In this document: positions 27,395-35,938 of the stretch, one piece after another | How positions within the stretch are numbered: the stretch's first letter is position 1 | Layout of the letters: each line of letters begins with the position of its first letter | Origin: Paracoccus salsus | GTDB taxonomy: Bacteria; Pseudomonadota; Alphaproteobacteria; Rhodobacterales; Rhodobacteraceae | Assembly (NCBI RefSeq): GCF_021556615.1 | Contig: NZ_JAKGGD010000003.1 | Location: 310,001 to 374,000 of the forward strand | Length of the DNA: 64,000 nucleotides | Direction: 5' to 3' | Translations under genes and position numbers: made by a program | The notes under the pieces: model-generated | Told to the model about the DNA's origin: nothing | The model's database searches: none | Seen by the model: only the letters and a program-made list of their open reading frames with translations

Positions 27395-27640
27395 ATGAGC
27401 CAGCGTCTTCACCTCGTCTTCGGCGGCGAACTGATCGATCCGCAGTCCACGCAGTTCCGCGATACGAACGACATCCATATCGTCGGGGTCTTCCCGAACT
27501 ATGAACAGGCCTACAGCGCCTGGAAGGACGCGGCGCAGCGCACCGTCGACAGCGCCCATACCCGCTATTTCATTGCCCATCTTCACCGCCTTCGCGATGA
27601 GGAAACCGAGGTCAGCCCGACCGAGGAACTCGGCAACTGA
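27395..27640 (+). CDS. DUF4170 family protein
   Basis: This 81-residue protein, starting MSQRLHLVFGGELIDPQST, has VGVFPNYEQAYSAWKDAAQ and HTRYFIAHLHRL. It is a small conserved alphaproteobacterial protein (DUF4170) usually encoded just before the Kdo transferase gene. The function is unknown; a link to lipid A assembly is inferred from context only. The stop overlaps the waaA start by one base, so the genes are translated together. Confidence 0.85.
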   Translation: MSQRLHLVFGGELIDPQSTQFRDTNDIHIVGVFPNYEQAYSAWKDAAQRTVDSAHTRYFIAHLHRLRDEETEVSPTEELGN

Positions 27641-28818
27641 TGCCTCCGTCGGGGCTGGGCAGGCTGGGGCTGTGGCTGCATCTGCGCGGCGCATCCGGCA
27701 CCGCGAACGCCCCCTGGACCCTGCCCGAGGGTGATGGTCCGCTGCTGATCCTGCACGTGTCGCCGGATGCCCGGCGCGCGGCGGATCAGGTCATGCAGCG
27801 TCTGATGCACGCCCGACCCGATCTGCGTGTCATCGAGCCGGGTCGGGACGGCGTTCCCGATAGCGGCGCCGACCTTCCCGCCGCGCAGATGCTTCTGGAC
27901 AAGGCCAGGCCGGCCGCGATGCTGCTACTGGGACCCGATCTGCCGGTCGCGCTGATCGTTGCTGCGGCGCAGCGGCGCCTGCCCGTGGTGCTGGGCGAGG
28001 CGCGGCTGGATGCCGACACGTCGCGCTGGGGTCCGCGGGCGGCGATGCGGCGACAATTGCTGGCCGGTCTGCGGGCGGTGCTGGTGACCGATGTCGCCAG
28101 CCACCGGGCCGCGATCCGCATGGGTGCCGACCCCGCCCATGTCGTGCTGACCGGCCCGGTCGCCGAAATCCGCGATCCGCTAGGCTGCACCGAGGCCGAA
28201 CGCGCCGGCTTTGCACAGCTGCTGAACGGTCGGCACGCCTGGCTCGCGGCGTCGGTGCCGCAATCCGAGGAGCAGGCGGTCCTGACCGCGCACCGCGCAG
28301 CGATGCGGCACTCTCATCGTTCCCTGCTGTTCCTCGCACCCCGCGATCCCGGCCGCATCGACATCCTGACCGAAAGCCTCGAGGCCGAGGGACTGCTTGT
28401 CGCGCGTCGCACCCTTGATGAAGAGCCGACCGAAGAGGTGCATGTCATGATAACCGACGGTCCGACCGAATTGGGCCTTTGGTACCGCCTTGCACCGGTC
28501 ACCTATATGGGCGGCACGTTGTCGGGCGACGACGACGAGGCCCGCCATCCGTTCGAGCCCGCGGCCCTTGGATCGGCGATCGTGCATGGCCCGGCCACCG
28601 CCCGCCACCGGACCGAGTGGCAGCAACTCGACGGCGCGGACGCGGCGCGTCAGGTCGGCAATGCGGATGAAATGGCCTCGGTCATCGCGGAGTTGACCCA
28701 GCCGGATCTGGTCGCCGCCCTGGCCAACAGCGCCTGGACCGTCAGCACCGGCGGTGCCGACGTCGCCATCCGCATCGCCACGCCGGTCCTCGAGGCGTTG
28801 CGCGAGGCCGGCCAGTGA
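27640..28818 (+). CDS. waaA: 3-deoxy-D-manno-octulosonic acid (Kdo) transferase
   Basis: This 392-residue GT30-type glycosyltransferase has [16 protein letters not shown] (acceptor side), [17 protein letters not shown] and the C-terminal [19 protein letters not shown] with the family Glu/Asp-rich block. It adds Kdo to lipid IVA on the cytoplasmic side of the inner membrane. The classical N-terminal helix is short. It is in operon with DUF4170 and lpxK, which supports the call. Confidence 0.88.
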   Translation: MPPSGLGRLGLWLHLRGASGTANAPWTLPEGDGPLLILHVSPDARRAADQVMQRLMHARPDLRVIEPGRDGVPDSGADLPAAQMLLDKARPAAMLLLGPDLPVALIVAAAQRRLPVVLGEARLDADTSRWGPRAAMRRQLLAGLRAVLVTDVASHRAAIRMGADPAHVVLTGPVAEIRDPLGCTEAERAGFAQLLNGRHAWLAASVPQSEEQAVLTAHRAAMRHSHRSLLFLAPRDPGRIDILTESLEAEGLLVARRTLDEEPTEEVHVMITDGPTELGLWYRLAPVTYMGGTLSGDDDEARHPFEPAALGSAIVHGPATARHRTEWQQLDGADAARQVGNADEMASVIAELTQPDLVAALANSAWTVSTGGADVAIRIATPVLEALREAGQ

Positions 28819-29813
28819 GGCGCGCGCCCGGATTCTGGTATCTGCGGCCGCCCACCGTCCTGGCGCGCCTGCTGTCGCCGCTTGGCGCGCTGTATGCGGG
28901 CGCGACCGCCCGCCGGCTGAAAAAGGGTCGCCCTGCCCGGGTCGGGGTCCCGGTGATCTGCGTCGGAAATCTGAACGCAGGCGGCACCGGCAAAACCCCG
29001 ACCGTGATCTATCTTCAGCAATTGCTGGGGTCGTGGGGCATCGCCGCCCATGTCGTGTCGCGCGGCTATGGCGGGTCCGCCGAGGGGCCGCTGCGCGTGG
29101 ACGAACGCCATCATCAGGCCAGGCTGACCGGCGATGAGCCCCTGCTGATGTCTGCGTTCGGTCCGGTCTGGGTATCCCGGGACCGGCTGGCCGGCGCACA
29201 GGCCGCGGCCAATAGCGGCGCGCGGGCGATCATCCTTGACGACGGATTTCAGGACCCGGCGCTGGCGCATGACCTTTCGCTGGTGGTCGTGGATGCCGCC
29301 AAGGGCTTTGGAAACGGGCTGTGCCTGCCCGCGGGCCCGCTGCGCGAGCCTGTGGAAGACGGTCTCGCACGGGCCGACCTGCTGCTGTCGATCGGCGATC
29401 CCCCCGCGCAGGACAGGTTCGCCGCGCCAGCCCCGCCGCCGATGCATCTGCGCGGCCGACTGGCCCCGTTGCCGACGGGAATCGACTGGCCGGGACAGCG
29501 CGTGCTTGCCTTCGCCGGGATCGGGCACCCCGAAAAGTTCTTTGCGACACTGACGGGGCTCGGTGCCGATCTGGTGCGGGGGGAATCCCTGGACGACCAC
29601 CAGCCGTTCACCCCGGCGCTGCTGACCCGGCTGGAAAACGACGCCCGCACCTCTGGCGCGCAACTTGTGACCACCGAAAAGGACGCGGTCCGGCTGCCGC
29701 CCGGTTTTCGAACCCGGGTGCTGGCGGTTCCGGTTCGCCTGACGCTGGACGACGAGAGGCCGCTGACCGCGGCGCTGGAACAGCTGTTTCCCGGGCGGGC
29801 CGGCACCGCATGA
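28815..29813 (+). CDS. lpxK: Tetraacyldisaccharide 4'-kinase
   Basis: This 332-residue enzyme starts with GTG, overlapping the waaA stop by 4 bases. It has the P-loop region [36 protein letters not shown] and the late ESLDDHQPF and TTEKDAVRL, all LpxK hallmarks. It phosphorylates the 4' position of the lipid A disaccharide at the inner membrane. It is the last clear lipid A gene of this operon. Confidence 0.94.
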   Translation: MRRAPGFWYLRPPTVLARLLSPLGALYAGATARRLKKGRPARVGVPVICVGNLNAGGTGKTPTVIYLQQLLGSWGIAAHVVSRGYGGSAEGPLRVDERHHQARLTGDEPLLMSAFGPVWVSRDRLAGAQAAANSGARAIILDDGFQDPALAHDLSLVVVDAAKGFGNGLCLPAGPLREPVEDGLARADLLLSIGDPPAQDRFAAPAPPPMHLRGRLAPLPTGIDWPGQRVLAFAGIGHPEKFFATLTGLGADLVRGESLDDHQPFTPALLTRLENDARTSGAQLVTTEKDAVRLPPGFRTRVLAVPVRLTLDDERPLTAALEQLFPGRAGTA

Positions 29814-29893
29814 CCTCGCAGGCACGCGCCGCCGACCGCCATGACCGGCCCGCCGGAAGCATCCGTCAGCGGCGCTCCGGCGCAGCTTGGACT

Positions 29894-29923
29894 TTGCAAT
29901 TAAGCCGATAGTGCCGATATAGG
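29894..29923 (+). promoter_or_regulatory. Candidate sigma70 promoter
   Basis: TTGCAA (29894-29899) and TATAGG (29918-29923) are separated by 18 bases in an AT-richer stretch. It would drive the small peptide and the XpaC-like gene. Confidence 0.4.
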
Positions 29924-29985
29924 ATTCGAACGATCGCGCACGACGCGCGCGCCGCCATGGACCGAACCGCCTGGAAAGGACCACA

Positions 29986-30069
29986 ATGTCCCGCAACGCG
30001 ATGCAAAGGCTGAGCTTCTATCTGCTGGTCATGCTGACGCTTTACGCGTCGCTGGCCGGGGCCGGCTGA
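29986..30069 (+). CDS. Possible 27-residue membrane peptide
   Basis: The frame MSRNAMQRLSFYLLVMLTLY and seven more residues has a basic start and one hydrophobic segment. It is preceded by GGAAAGGA at good spacing and lies 10 bases before the XpaC-like gene, downstream of a possible promoter. The features suit a single-pass inner-membrane peptide, or a short leader frame coupled to the next gene. I know no family. Confidence 0.45.
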   Translation: MSRNAMQRLSFYLLVMLTLYASLAGAG

Positions 30070-30079
30070 GGGCGCGCGG

Positions 30080-31057
30080 ATGGCAATCCGGTTCGGAGGC
30101 CGCCACTCACCCGACATGCCCGGGCAGCCGGGCGCGGCCGCCGGTCGCACCCCCGCCGCACCGCGGCTGCACCGGCTGGCCTCGCGACCCAAATGGGTCA
30201 CGATCGCGGCTACGCCCTTCCTTTTCAGCGCTTTTTTCCAGGCCCCGCTTGGCATGGCGATCGACCTTGCCGCGTTCGGCGTGATCGCCACCGCGATGTG
30301 GATGACGCGCGAGGGACTGGCCGCCGAGGCAGCCTATGACGCGCGGCGCGTGGCGCGCCGTCCAGCCATCCCGCGCAAGTTGTTCGGCGGCATTCTGGCC
30401 GGTCTGGGGCTTGGGCTGGGCGCGGCCGAGCCGGGCTCGATTGCAGGTGCGGCGGTGATCGGGCTGGCCGGGCTAGCGCTGCATGCGCTGGCCTTCGGGG
30501 CCGATCCGATGCGCGACAAGGGCATGGAGGGCGGCGACAGTTTCCAGCGCGACCGGGCGACACGGATGATCGAAGAGGGCCAGGCGCATCTGGCGGAAAT
30601 GCTGTCGGCCATCGCAGCAACCGGCGACCGGCGGCTGGAATCGCGGGTCGCGGGGTTCGCGGCAACGGCCGAGGCGCTGTTTGATCGCGTGCGCGACAAT
30701 CCGGGCGACCTCTCCGTGGCGAGGCGTTACATGGGCGTCTATCTGATGGGCGCGCGCGATGCGACCGTCAAGTTCGCCGCACTCTACCAAAGGACCGGCG
30801 ACCCGCAGACGCGCGCCGCCTACGAGACGTTTCTGGACGATCTGGAAAAGGATTTCAGCGCGCGCGTTGACAGGTTGCTGGATGGTGACCGCGCCGATCT
30901 TGAGATCGAGATATCGGTGCTGCGCGAAAGACTCGCGCGCGAGGGGGTGCGGGCCCGGACCGGACCGACGGAACCTCCGACGCTGACCAGCGACGATGCA
31001 CGCACGATGGACCACTTGCTCGCACCCGACCGCGACCAGACGTCGCGGCGACGTTAG
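30080..31057 (+). CDS. XpaC-like membrane protein
   Basis: This 325-residue protein has hydrophobic segments near residues 43-75 and 100-135, then a soluble helical domain with DSFQRDRATRMIEEGQAHLA, RYMGVYLMGARDATVKFAAL and YETFLDDLEKDFSARVD. That domain fits the XpaC family, named for 5-bromo-4-chloroindolyl phosphate hydrolysis. Its genes usually sit beside telA (toxic anion resistance), but no telA is next to this one. The biochemical role is unknown. truA follows after 6 bases. Confidence 0.78.
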   Translation: MAIRFGGRHSPDMPGQPGAAAGRTPAAPRLHRLASRPKWVTIAATPFLFSAFFQAPLGMAIDLAAFGVIATAMWMTREGLAAEAAYDARRVARRPAIPRKLFGGILAGLGLGLGAAEPGSIAGAAVIGLAGLALHALAFGADPMRDKGMEGGDSFQRDRATRMIEEGQAHLAEMLSAIAATGDRRLESRVAGFAATAEALFDRVRDNPGDLSVARRYMGVYLMGARDATVKFAALYQRTGDPQTRAAYETFLDDLEKDFSARVDRLLDGDRADLEIEISVLRERLAREGVRARTGPTEPPTLTSDDARTMDHLLAPDRDQTSRRR

Positions 31058-31063
31058 ACATCC

Positions 31064-31843
31064 ATGCCCCGGTTTGCGTTGAAGATCGAATATGACGGGC
31101 GTCCCTTTGCCGGATGGCAGGCGCAGGCCGACCAACCATCGGTTCAGCAGGCGGTCGAGACCGCGCTGGGGCGACTGGACTCGGGCTTTGCCGCGGGCGC
31201 ACGGATATCGGCCGCCGGCCGGACGGATGCCGGCGTGCATGCCACCGGACAGGTCGCCCACGCCGATCTGAAACGGGACTGGGACCCTTTCCGGCTGTGC
31301 GAAGCGCTGAATTTTCACCTGAAGCCGTCCCCGGTGGCGGTGTTGGTCGCAGCCCGCGTCGGCGACAGTTTTCACGCCCGCTTCTCGGCCACCGAACGCC
31401 GATACCTGTTCCGGCTGATGTCGCGTCGCGCGCCCGCCACGCATCTGCGCGGCATGGTCTGGCAGGTGCAGCACGCGCTGGATTGCGACGCGATGCGCCG
31501 CGGAGCCAGGATGCTGATCGGGCATCATGATTTCACGACCTTCCGGTCGTCCATCTGTCAGGCGAAAAGTCCTCTGAAGACGCTTGACGAGATCCGCATC
31601 GAGGAAAGGCAGATCCCGCATGGGCGGGAATTCCGCTTTCACCTGCGGGCGCGGTCGTTCCTGCACAACCAGGTCAGGTCGATCGTGGGGACATTGGAAC
31701 GGGTGGGCGCCGGATCATGGGCGCCGGATCGGGTCGGAGAGGCGCTGGCGGCGCGCGATCGCGCGGCCTGCGGGCCGGTCTGCCCTCCCCATGGGCTTTA
31801 CCTGACCGACGTCGCCTACCGGGCCGATCCCTTCGCGGAATGA
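31064..31843 (+). CDS. truA: tRNA pseudouridine(38-40) synthase
   Basis: This 259-residue enzyme starts [19 protein letters not shown] and has the catalytic Asp in [19 protein letters not shown] and the late [14 protein letters not shown]. It makes pseudouridine at positions 38-40 of tRNAs. It is closely linked to the XpaC-like gene upstream. Its last 28 bases overlap the 3' end of the convergent sugar transferase gene. Confidence 0.95.
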   Translation: MPRFALKIEYDGRPFAGWQAQADQPSVQQAVETALGRLDSGFAAGARISAAGRTDAGVHATGQVAHADLKRDWDPFRLCEALNFHLKPSPVAVLVAARVGDSFHARFSATERRYLFRLMSRRAPATHLRGMVWQVQHALDCDAMRRGARMLIGHHDFTTFRSSICQAKSPLKTLDEIRIEERQIPHGREFRFHLRARSFLHNQVRSIVGTLERVGAGSWAPDRVGEALAARDRAACGPVCPPHGLYLTDVAYRADPFAE

Positions 31844-32640
31844 TGCGTAGCGGCCGCTCCTGCGGCGCGTCCGCGGCGGCGCGGCCGTTCGTCCCGGCGC
31901 GAAACAACGATCTTCAGCGTGCTCCACAAGATCCACAGATCGAGGCGCAGATCGCGATGACGCTGATAGATCAAGTCGATCTTCAGCTTGGCAGGCAGGC
32001 AGCGGCGATAATAGGCGGCCTCGGTCGCCTCGGCGCTTTCGCAGCGCGCGAGAATCCTGTCCTCATGCCGGTGATAGATCAGCGTGGCCAGACCGGTCAC
32101 GCCCGGCCGACTTTTCAGAACCTGGGCGTAGACGGCCGGAAAGCGTTCGACATATTCACGCAGCGGCGGGCGCGGGCCGACAAAGCTCATGTCGCCCTTC
32201 AGAATATTGAAAAGCTGCGGCAATTCGTCGATCCGCGTGCGACGGAGGAAATGCCCGATGGGCGTGATCCGCCAATGCTTGTGCGCCCCGGTGGCGCCGA
32301 AATCACCGTCCTGGCGCAGCATTGTCCGAAACTTGATCTGCGTGAACGCCCGGCCCGGCGCACGCATCCGTTGCGCCGAGTAAAAGACCGGACGACCCTG
32401 AAAGGCTAGCAGCGTCACGGCGACAAGCGCCATCACGACCGAGAGCGGCACCAGCAGCAGCAGCGCCAGAGCAATATCGAACATGCGCTTGGTCGGCGGC
32501 ATCGGCACGACAGCGTCCGCCGATGCCTCGCCCAGGAACCACGCCATCTTGGGCGCGGTCAGCGTGGCAAGGCGGCGCGCTTCGGTCTTGTCCCAATCGT
32601 GGTGGATTGTCACGACGCCATCCGCTGCCTCAGTTAACAT
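31816..32640 (-). CDS. Polyprenyl-phosphate sugar transferase (WcaJ/ExoY type)
   Basis: The bacterial sugar transferase domain starts with [20 protein letters not shown] (membrane helix) and continues with [40 protein letters not shown] and [10 protein letters not shown], the family motifs. Such enzymes load the first sugar phosphate onto undecaprenyl phosphate for exopolysaccharide or O-antigen. No other polysaccharide genes are nearby. The start is uncertain: 32640 is the closest ATG before the domain, but 32673, 32718 and a GTG at 32751 are also in frame and none has a clear ribosome site. Confidence 0.88.
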   Translation of the reverse strand: MLTEAADGVVTIHHDWDKTEARRLATLTAPKMAWFLGEASADAVVPMPPTKRMFDIALALLLLVPLSVVMALVAVTLLAFQGRPVFYSAQRMRAPGRAFTQIKFRTMLRQDGDFGATGAHKHWRITPIGHFLRRTRIDELPQLFNILKGDMSFVGPRPPLREYVERFPAVYAQVLKSRPGVTGLATLIYHRHEDRILARCESAEATEAAYYRRCLPAKLKIDLIYQRHRDLRLDLWILWSTLKIVVSRRDERPRRRGRAAGAAATHHSAKGSAR

Positions 32641-32766
32641 TCGGATTTTGCGGTAGCATAACGTCGGGGACATGGAAACCGGCCCGGGACGTTTTGGTGC
32701 AATCACTTGCACGATCATGGCAGTTCGGCCACTGTATCGGCGAGAATCCACCTGAACGGCCCGACA

Positions 32767-33222
32767 ATGCGCAAATTCCTGGTGCTACTGGACGACAGCC
32801 GCGAATGCCTGAACGCGATGCGCTTCGCTGCGATGCGGGCCGCGAACAGCGGCGGAGGGGTCGTGATCCTTTCGGTCATCCCCGCCGACGACATCCAGCA
32901 CGGCCTTGGCGTCGCCGATCTCATGCGCGCAGAAGCGCATGAGCGAATCGAGGCTCATTTCGAGGTGTTCGCCAAATGGATGCGGTCACGGCCCAAGGTC
33001 GAGCCGGAACTGGTGGTGCGCGAAGGCGACCCGGCCGAGGAACTGATTGCCCAGATCACCGAAGATCCCGAGATCGGCGTGGTCGTGCTGGGTCTGGACA
33101 GCGACAAGGGTGGCCAGAACCCGGTCCTGACCCGGCTTCTGCGCGAAGCGTCGACATTGGCCTGCCCGATCACCATCGTGCCGGGCGACATCTCCAAGGA
33201 AAGGCTCGAGGCGATCACGTGA
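32767..33222 (+). CDS. Universal stress protein
   Basis: This 151-residue protein starts MRKFLVLLDDSRECLNAMRF and has the USP late pattern VVVLGLDSDKGGQ and CPITIVPGDIS. The classical ATP motif G-2x-G-9x-G is not intact, so nucleotide binding is uncertain. It lies divergent from the sugar transferase and 75 bases before the Nfu gene. The role is inferred as stress tolerance only from the family. Confidence 0.85.
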   Translation: MRKFLVLLDDSRECLNAMRFAAMRAANSGGGVVILSVIPADDIQHGLGVADLMRAEAHERIEAHFEVFAKWMRSRPKVEPELVVREGDPAEELIAQITEDPEIGVVVLGLDSDKGGQNPVLTRLLREASTLACPITIVPGDISKERLEAIT

Positions 33223-33297
33223 CGCCCCTCTCCTGCGGCCCCTGCGGCTTGACCCGGCGCCTTGCCGTCGCCATATCAGCATCAAAGGAGCGCCCCC

Positions 33298-33858
33298 ATG
33301 TTCATCCAGACCGAAACCACGCCGAACCCCGCCACGCTGAAATTCCTGCCCGGCGAGAGCGTCCTGGGTTCGGGCACGGCGGATTTCCCCGCCCCCGAAG
33401 CCGGCGAGAAATCGCCGCTGGCCCGACGCATCTTCGCGGTCGATGGGGTGACTGGCGTCTTTCTGGGACGTGATTTCGTGACGGTAACGAAGGCCGAGAC
33501 CTTTGCCTGGGACCATCTCAAGCCGTCGGTGCTGGGCGCGATCATGGAGCATTTCCAGTCCGGCGCCCCGGCGATCGAGGGCGATGCCCCTGAAAGCGCG
33601 GGCCATGCCGATCATGACGGACCGGATTCCGAGATCATCGTGCAGATCAAGGAATTGCTGGACACTCGCGTCAGGCCGGCGGTGGCCCAGGATGGCGGCG
33701 ACATCACCTTTCACGGATTCGATCGCGGCGTGGTCTATCTGCACATGCAGGGCGCCTGCGCCGGCTGCCCCTCGTCGACGCTGACGCTGAAGATGGGGAT
33801 CGAGAACCTGCTGCGTCACTACATCCCCGAGGTGATCGAGGTCAGGCCGATTGCCTGA
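33298..33858 (+). CDS. Nfu-type iron-sulfur cluster scaffold/carrier
   Basis: This 186-residue protein begins MFIQTETTPNPATLKFLPG, the Nfu N-terminal domain, and has a C-terminal NifU domain with ELLDTRVRPAVAQDGGDITF and the cluster-binding CAGCPSS. It delivers 4Fe-4S clusters to target enzymes. Mitochondrial NFU1 has the same two-domain plan. AAAGGAG precedes the ATG. Its end overlaps the TTG start of tsaB by 8 bases. Confidence 0.93.
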   Translation: MFIQTETTPNPATLKFLPGESVLGSGTADFPAPEAGEKSPLARRIFAVDGVTGVFLGRDFVTVTKAETFAWDHLKPSVLGAIMEHFQSGAPAIEGDAPESAGHADHDGPDSEIIVQIKELLDTRVRPAVAQDGGDITFHGFDRGVVYLHMQGACAGCPSSTLTLKMGIENLLRHYIPEVIEVRPIA

Positions 33859-34450
33859 TCTGGTCGTCCTGGGCTTTGACACATCGGCCGCGCATTGCGC
33901 GGCCGCTTTGCTGTGCGGCGACAGGCTTCTGACACTCCGTCACGAAGAGATGGGAACCGGCCAGGCCGAGCGGCTGTTCCCGATGCTGGAGGAGATGCTG
34001 GGCGAGGCCGGTCTGGGCTGGAGCGACATCGCCGTGATCGGGGTCGGGACCGGTCCCGGCAATTTCACCGGCATCCGCGTGGCGGTCGCGGCTGCGCGCG
34101 GGCTGGCGCTTGCGCTTGGGGTTCCGGCCGTCGGCGTTACAGCGACCGAAGCGGCCGCTTTCGGCCTGCCGAGACCGTGCAGAGTTGCGATCGGCGCGCG
34201 CCGTGATCAGGTGATATGGCAGGATTTCGGCACCAGCGAACCGCAGGCCGGGGGCCGGCCGCAGCAAGCTGCGGCCGGCGCGCTGCCGCCCGGCCCGGCG
34301 CCGGCTGCGCCGGCGGTTCCGCTGGCCGAGGCCATTGCACGGCTGGCGCTGGAGCGACGCGAAGCGCCTGGCCCGCGACCCGCGCCGGTCTATCTGCGGC
34401 CGGCCGACGCCGCACCCGCCCGCCATGGCGCACCGGTCATCCTGCCGTGA
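33851..34450 (+). CDS. tsaB: tRNA threonylcarbamoyladenosine protein TsaB
   Basis: From a TTG start this is 199 residues. The ASKHA fold shows LVVLGFDTSAAHCAAALL, the GTGPGNFTGIRVAVAAARGL motif and a Pro/Ala-rich middle. It activates TsaD in t6A synthesis and has no catalytic activity of its own. It overlaps the Nfu gene upstream and rimI downstream, the usual tsaB-rimI pair. Confidence 0.9.
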   Translation: MPDLVVLGFDTSAAHCAAALLCGDRLLTLRHEEMGTGQAERLFPMLEEMLGEAGLGWSDIAVIGVGTGPGNFTGIRVAVAAARGLALALGVPAVGVTATEAAAFGLPRPCRVAIGARRDQVIWQDFGTSEPQAGGRPQQAAAGALPPGPAPAAPAVPLAEAIARLALERREAPGPRPAPVYLRPADAAPARHGAPVILP

Positions 34451-34848
34451 CGCCCGCAGAGCTGTCTGCGCTGCACAGGCAATGCTTCACGCTCGCACCG
34501 CGCCCGTGGTCGGCGGATGAATTCAGCGCGCTGATCGCGTCGCCGGGTGCCTTTCTGCTGGTGCGCGGCCAGGGCTTCCTGCTGGGGCGCGTCATCCTTG
34601 ACGAAGCCGAGTTGCTGACGCTGGCCGTCGCGTCGCAAGCCCGGCGCCAGGGTCTGGGGCGCACGCTCGCCGAGGCATTTGCCGCAACGTCACGCCGGAA
34701 ACATGCCGAGACCGCCTTCCTGGAAGTGGCCGAGAGCAATCACTCCGCCAGGGCGCTTTATGGGCGCCTTGGCTGGTGCGAGGCGGGACGCAGGCCGCAA
34801 TATTACGGACCCGGGCTGGACGCGCTGATCCTGAAACTTGCACTTTGA
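34447..34848 (+). CDS. rimI: Ribosomal-protein-alanine N-acetyltransferase RimI-like
   Basis: The GTG start overlaps the tsaB stop by 4 bases and gives 133 residues. The GNAT core shows EAELLTLAVASQARRQGLGR (acetyl-CoA loop) and FLEVAESNHSARALYGRLGW, where Glu and Tyr fit RimI. RimI acetylates the N-terminal alanine of ribosomal protein S18. Pairing with tsaB is the strongest support. Confidence 0.87.
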   Translation: MTPAELSALHRQCFTLAPRPWSADEFSALIASPGAFLLVRGQGFLLGRVILDEAELLTLAVASQARRQGLGRTLAEAFAATSRRKHAETAFLEVAESNHSARALYGRLGWCEAGRRPQYYGPGLDALILKLAL

Positions 34849-34860
34849 CGTCACGAAGAA

Positions 34861-34894
34861 GACGGTTGACCGTCTCTGGACGATGCGCCCTAAT
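34861..34894 (+). promoter_or_regulatory. Candidate promoter with dyad before the BMP gene
   Basis: A perfect dyad GACGGT-TG-ACCGTC (34861-34874) covers a good -35 (TTGACC, 34866-34871). A weak -10 (CCTAAT, 34889-34894) follows after 17 bases. A repressor bound to the dyad would block the promoter of the nucleoside operon. This is inference. Confidence 0.4.
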
Positions 34895-34948
34895 CGTCCC
34901 ATCATGCGGGCGGCCTGGATCGCCTGCAACAACAGGATGGGGCTCACC

Positions 34949-35938
34949 ATGACCTTGATGAAATCGCTTCTGGCCGGCTGCGCGCTGTCGACCCTGACCA
35001 CCGGTGCCGCACTGGCCGATCCGGCACTGATCTTCGACCTGGGCGGCAAGTTCGACAAGTCCTTCAACGAGGCCGCCTACGCAGGCGCGACCCGTTGGGT
35101 CGAAGAGACCGGCGGCAGCTACAAGGAACTGGAGATGCAGTCCGAGGCGCAGCGCGAGCAGGCATTGCGCCGGCTGGCCGAGACCGGGGCGAACCCGATC
35201 GTGATGACCGGATTTGCATTCGGCGACGTGCTCAACAAGATCGCCCCCGATTATCCGGACACGAAATTCTCGATCATCGACATGGTCGTGGACCAGCCAA
35301 ATGTTCAATCGGTCGTCTTTACCGAGGAACAGGGCAGCTATCTGGCGGGGATCATGGCCGGGATGGCGTCGCAGACCGACATCGTCGGCTTCATCGGCGG
35401 CATGGACATTCCGCTGATCCACAAGTTCGAATGCGGCTATGCACAGGGCTTCAAGGCGACCAGACCCGACGGAAAGGTTCTGATCAATTATACCGGCACC
35501 ACACCCGCGGCCTGGAACGATCCGGTGAAGGGCGGCGAACTGGCCAAGGCCCAGATCTCGCAGGGCGCTGACGTCATCTATGCGGCGGCTGGCGGGACCG
35601 GGATAGGCGTTCTTCAGGCGGTTGCCGATGAGGACAAGCTGGCGATCGGCGTCGACAGCAACCAGAACCATCTGCACCCGGGCAACATGCTGACATCGAT
35701 GGTCAAGCGCGTGGACAACGCGGTCTATGATACCTTCGTGGCCGGAACCGAGATGGTTCCGGGCGTCAAGGTCATGGACCTGGCCGCGGATGGCGTGGGC
35801 GTTGCCATCGATGACGCCAACAAGGACCTGGTGACCGCAGAGATGCAGGCCGCGGTCGATGACGCGAAGGCGAAGATCGCCTCGGGCGAGATCGCGGTGC
35901 ACGATTACATGACCGACAACACCTGCCCGGTCGAGTAA
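34949..35938 (+). CDS. BMP family substrate-binding protein (nucleoside ABC importer)
   Basis: From the ATG at 34949 this is 329 residues with a signal peptide (MKSLLAGCALSTLTTGAALA). Mature landmarks are LIFDLGGKFDKSFNEAAYAG, YLAGIMAGMAS and VIYAAAGGTGIGVLQAV, typical of the PnrA/BMP family, which binds purine nucleosides in the periplasm. It is the first gene of a five-gene operon that ends with purine nucleoside phosphorylase, consistent with nucleoside uptake. Confidence 0.92.
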   Translation: MTLMKSLLAGCALSTLTTGAALADPALIFDLGGKFDKSFNEAAYAGATRWVEETGGSYKELEMQSEAQREQALRRLAETGANPIVMTGFAFGDVLNKIAPDYPDTKFSIIDMVVDQPNVQSVVFTEEQGSYLAGIMAGMASQTDIVGFIGGMDIPLIHKFECGYAQGFKATRPDGKVLINYTGTTPAAWNDPVKGGELAKAQISQGADVIYAAAGGTGIGVLQAVADEDKLAIGVDSNQNHLHPGNMLTSMVKRVDNAVYDTFVAGTEMVPGVKVMDLAADGVGVAIDDANKDLVTAEMQAAVDDAKAKIASGEIAVHDYMTDNTCPVE

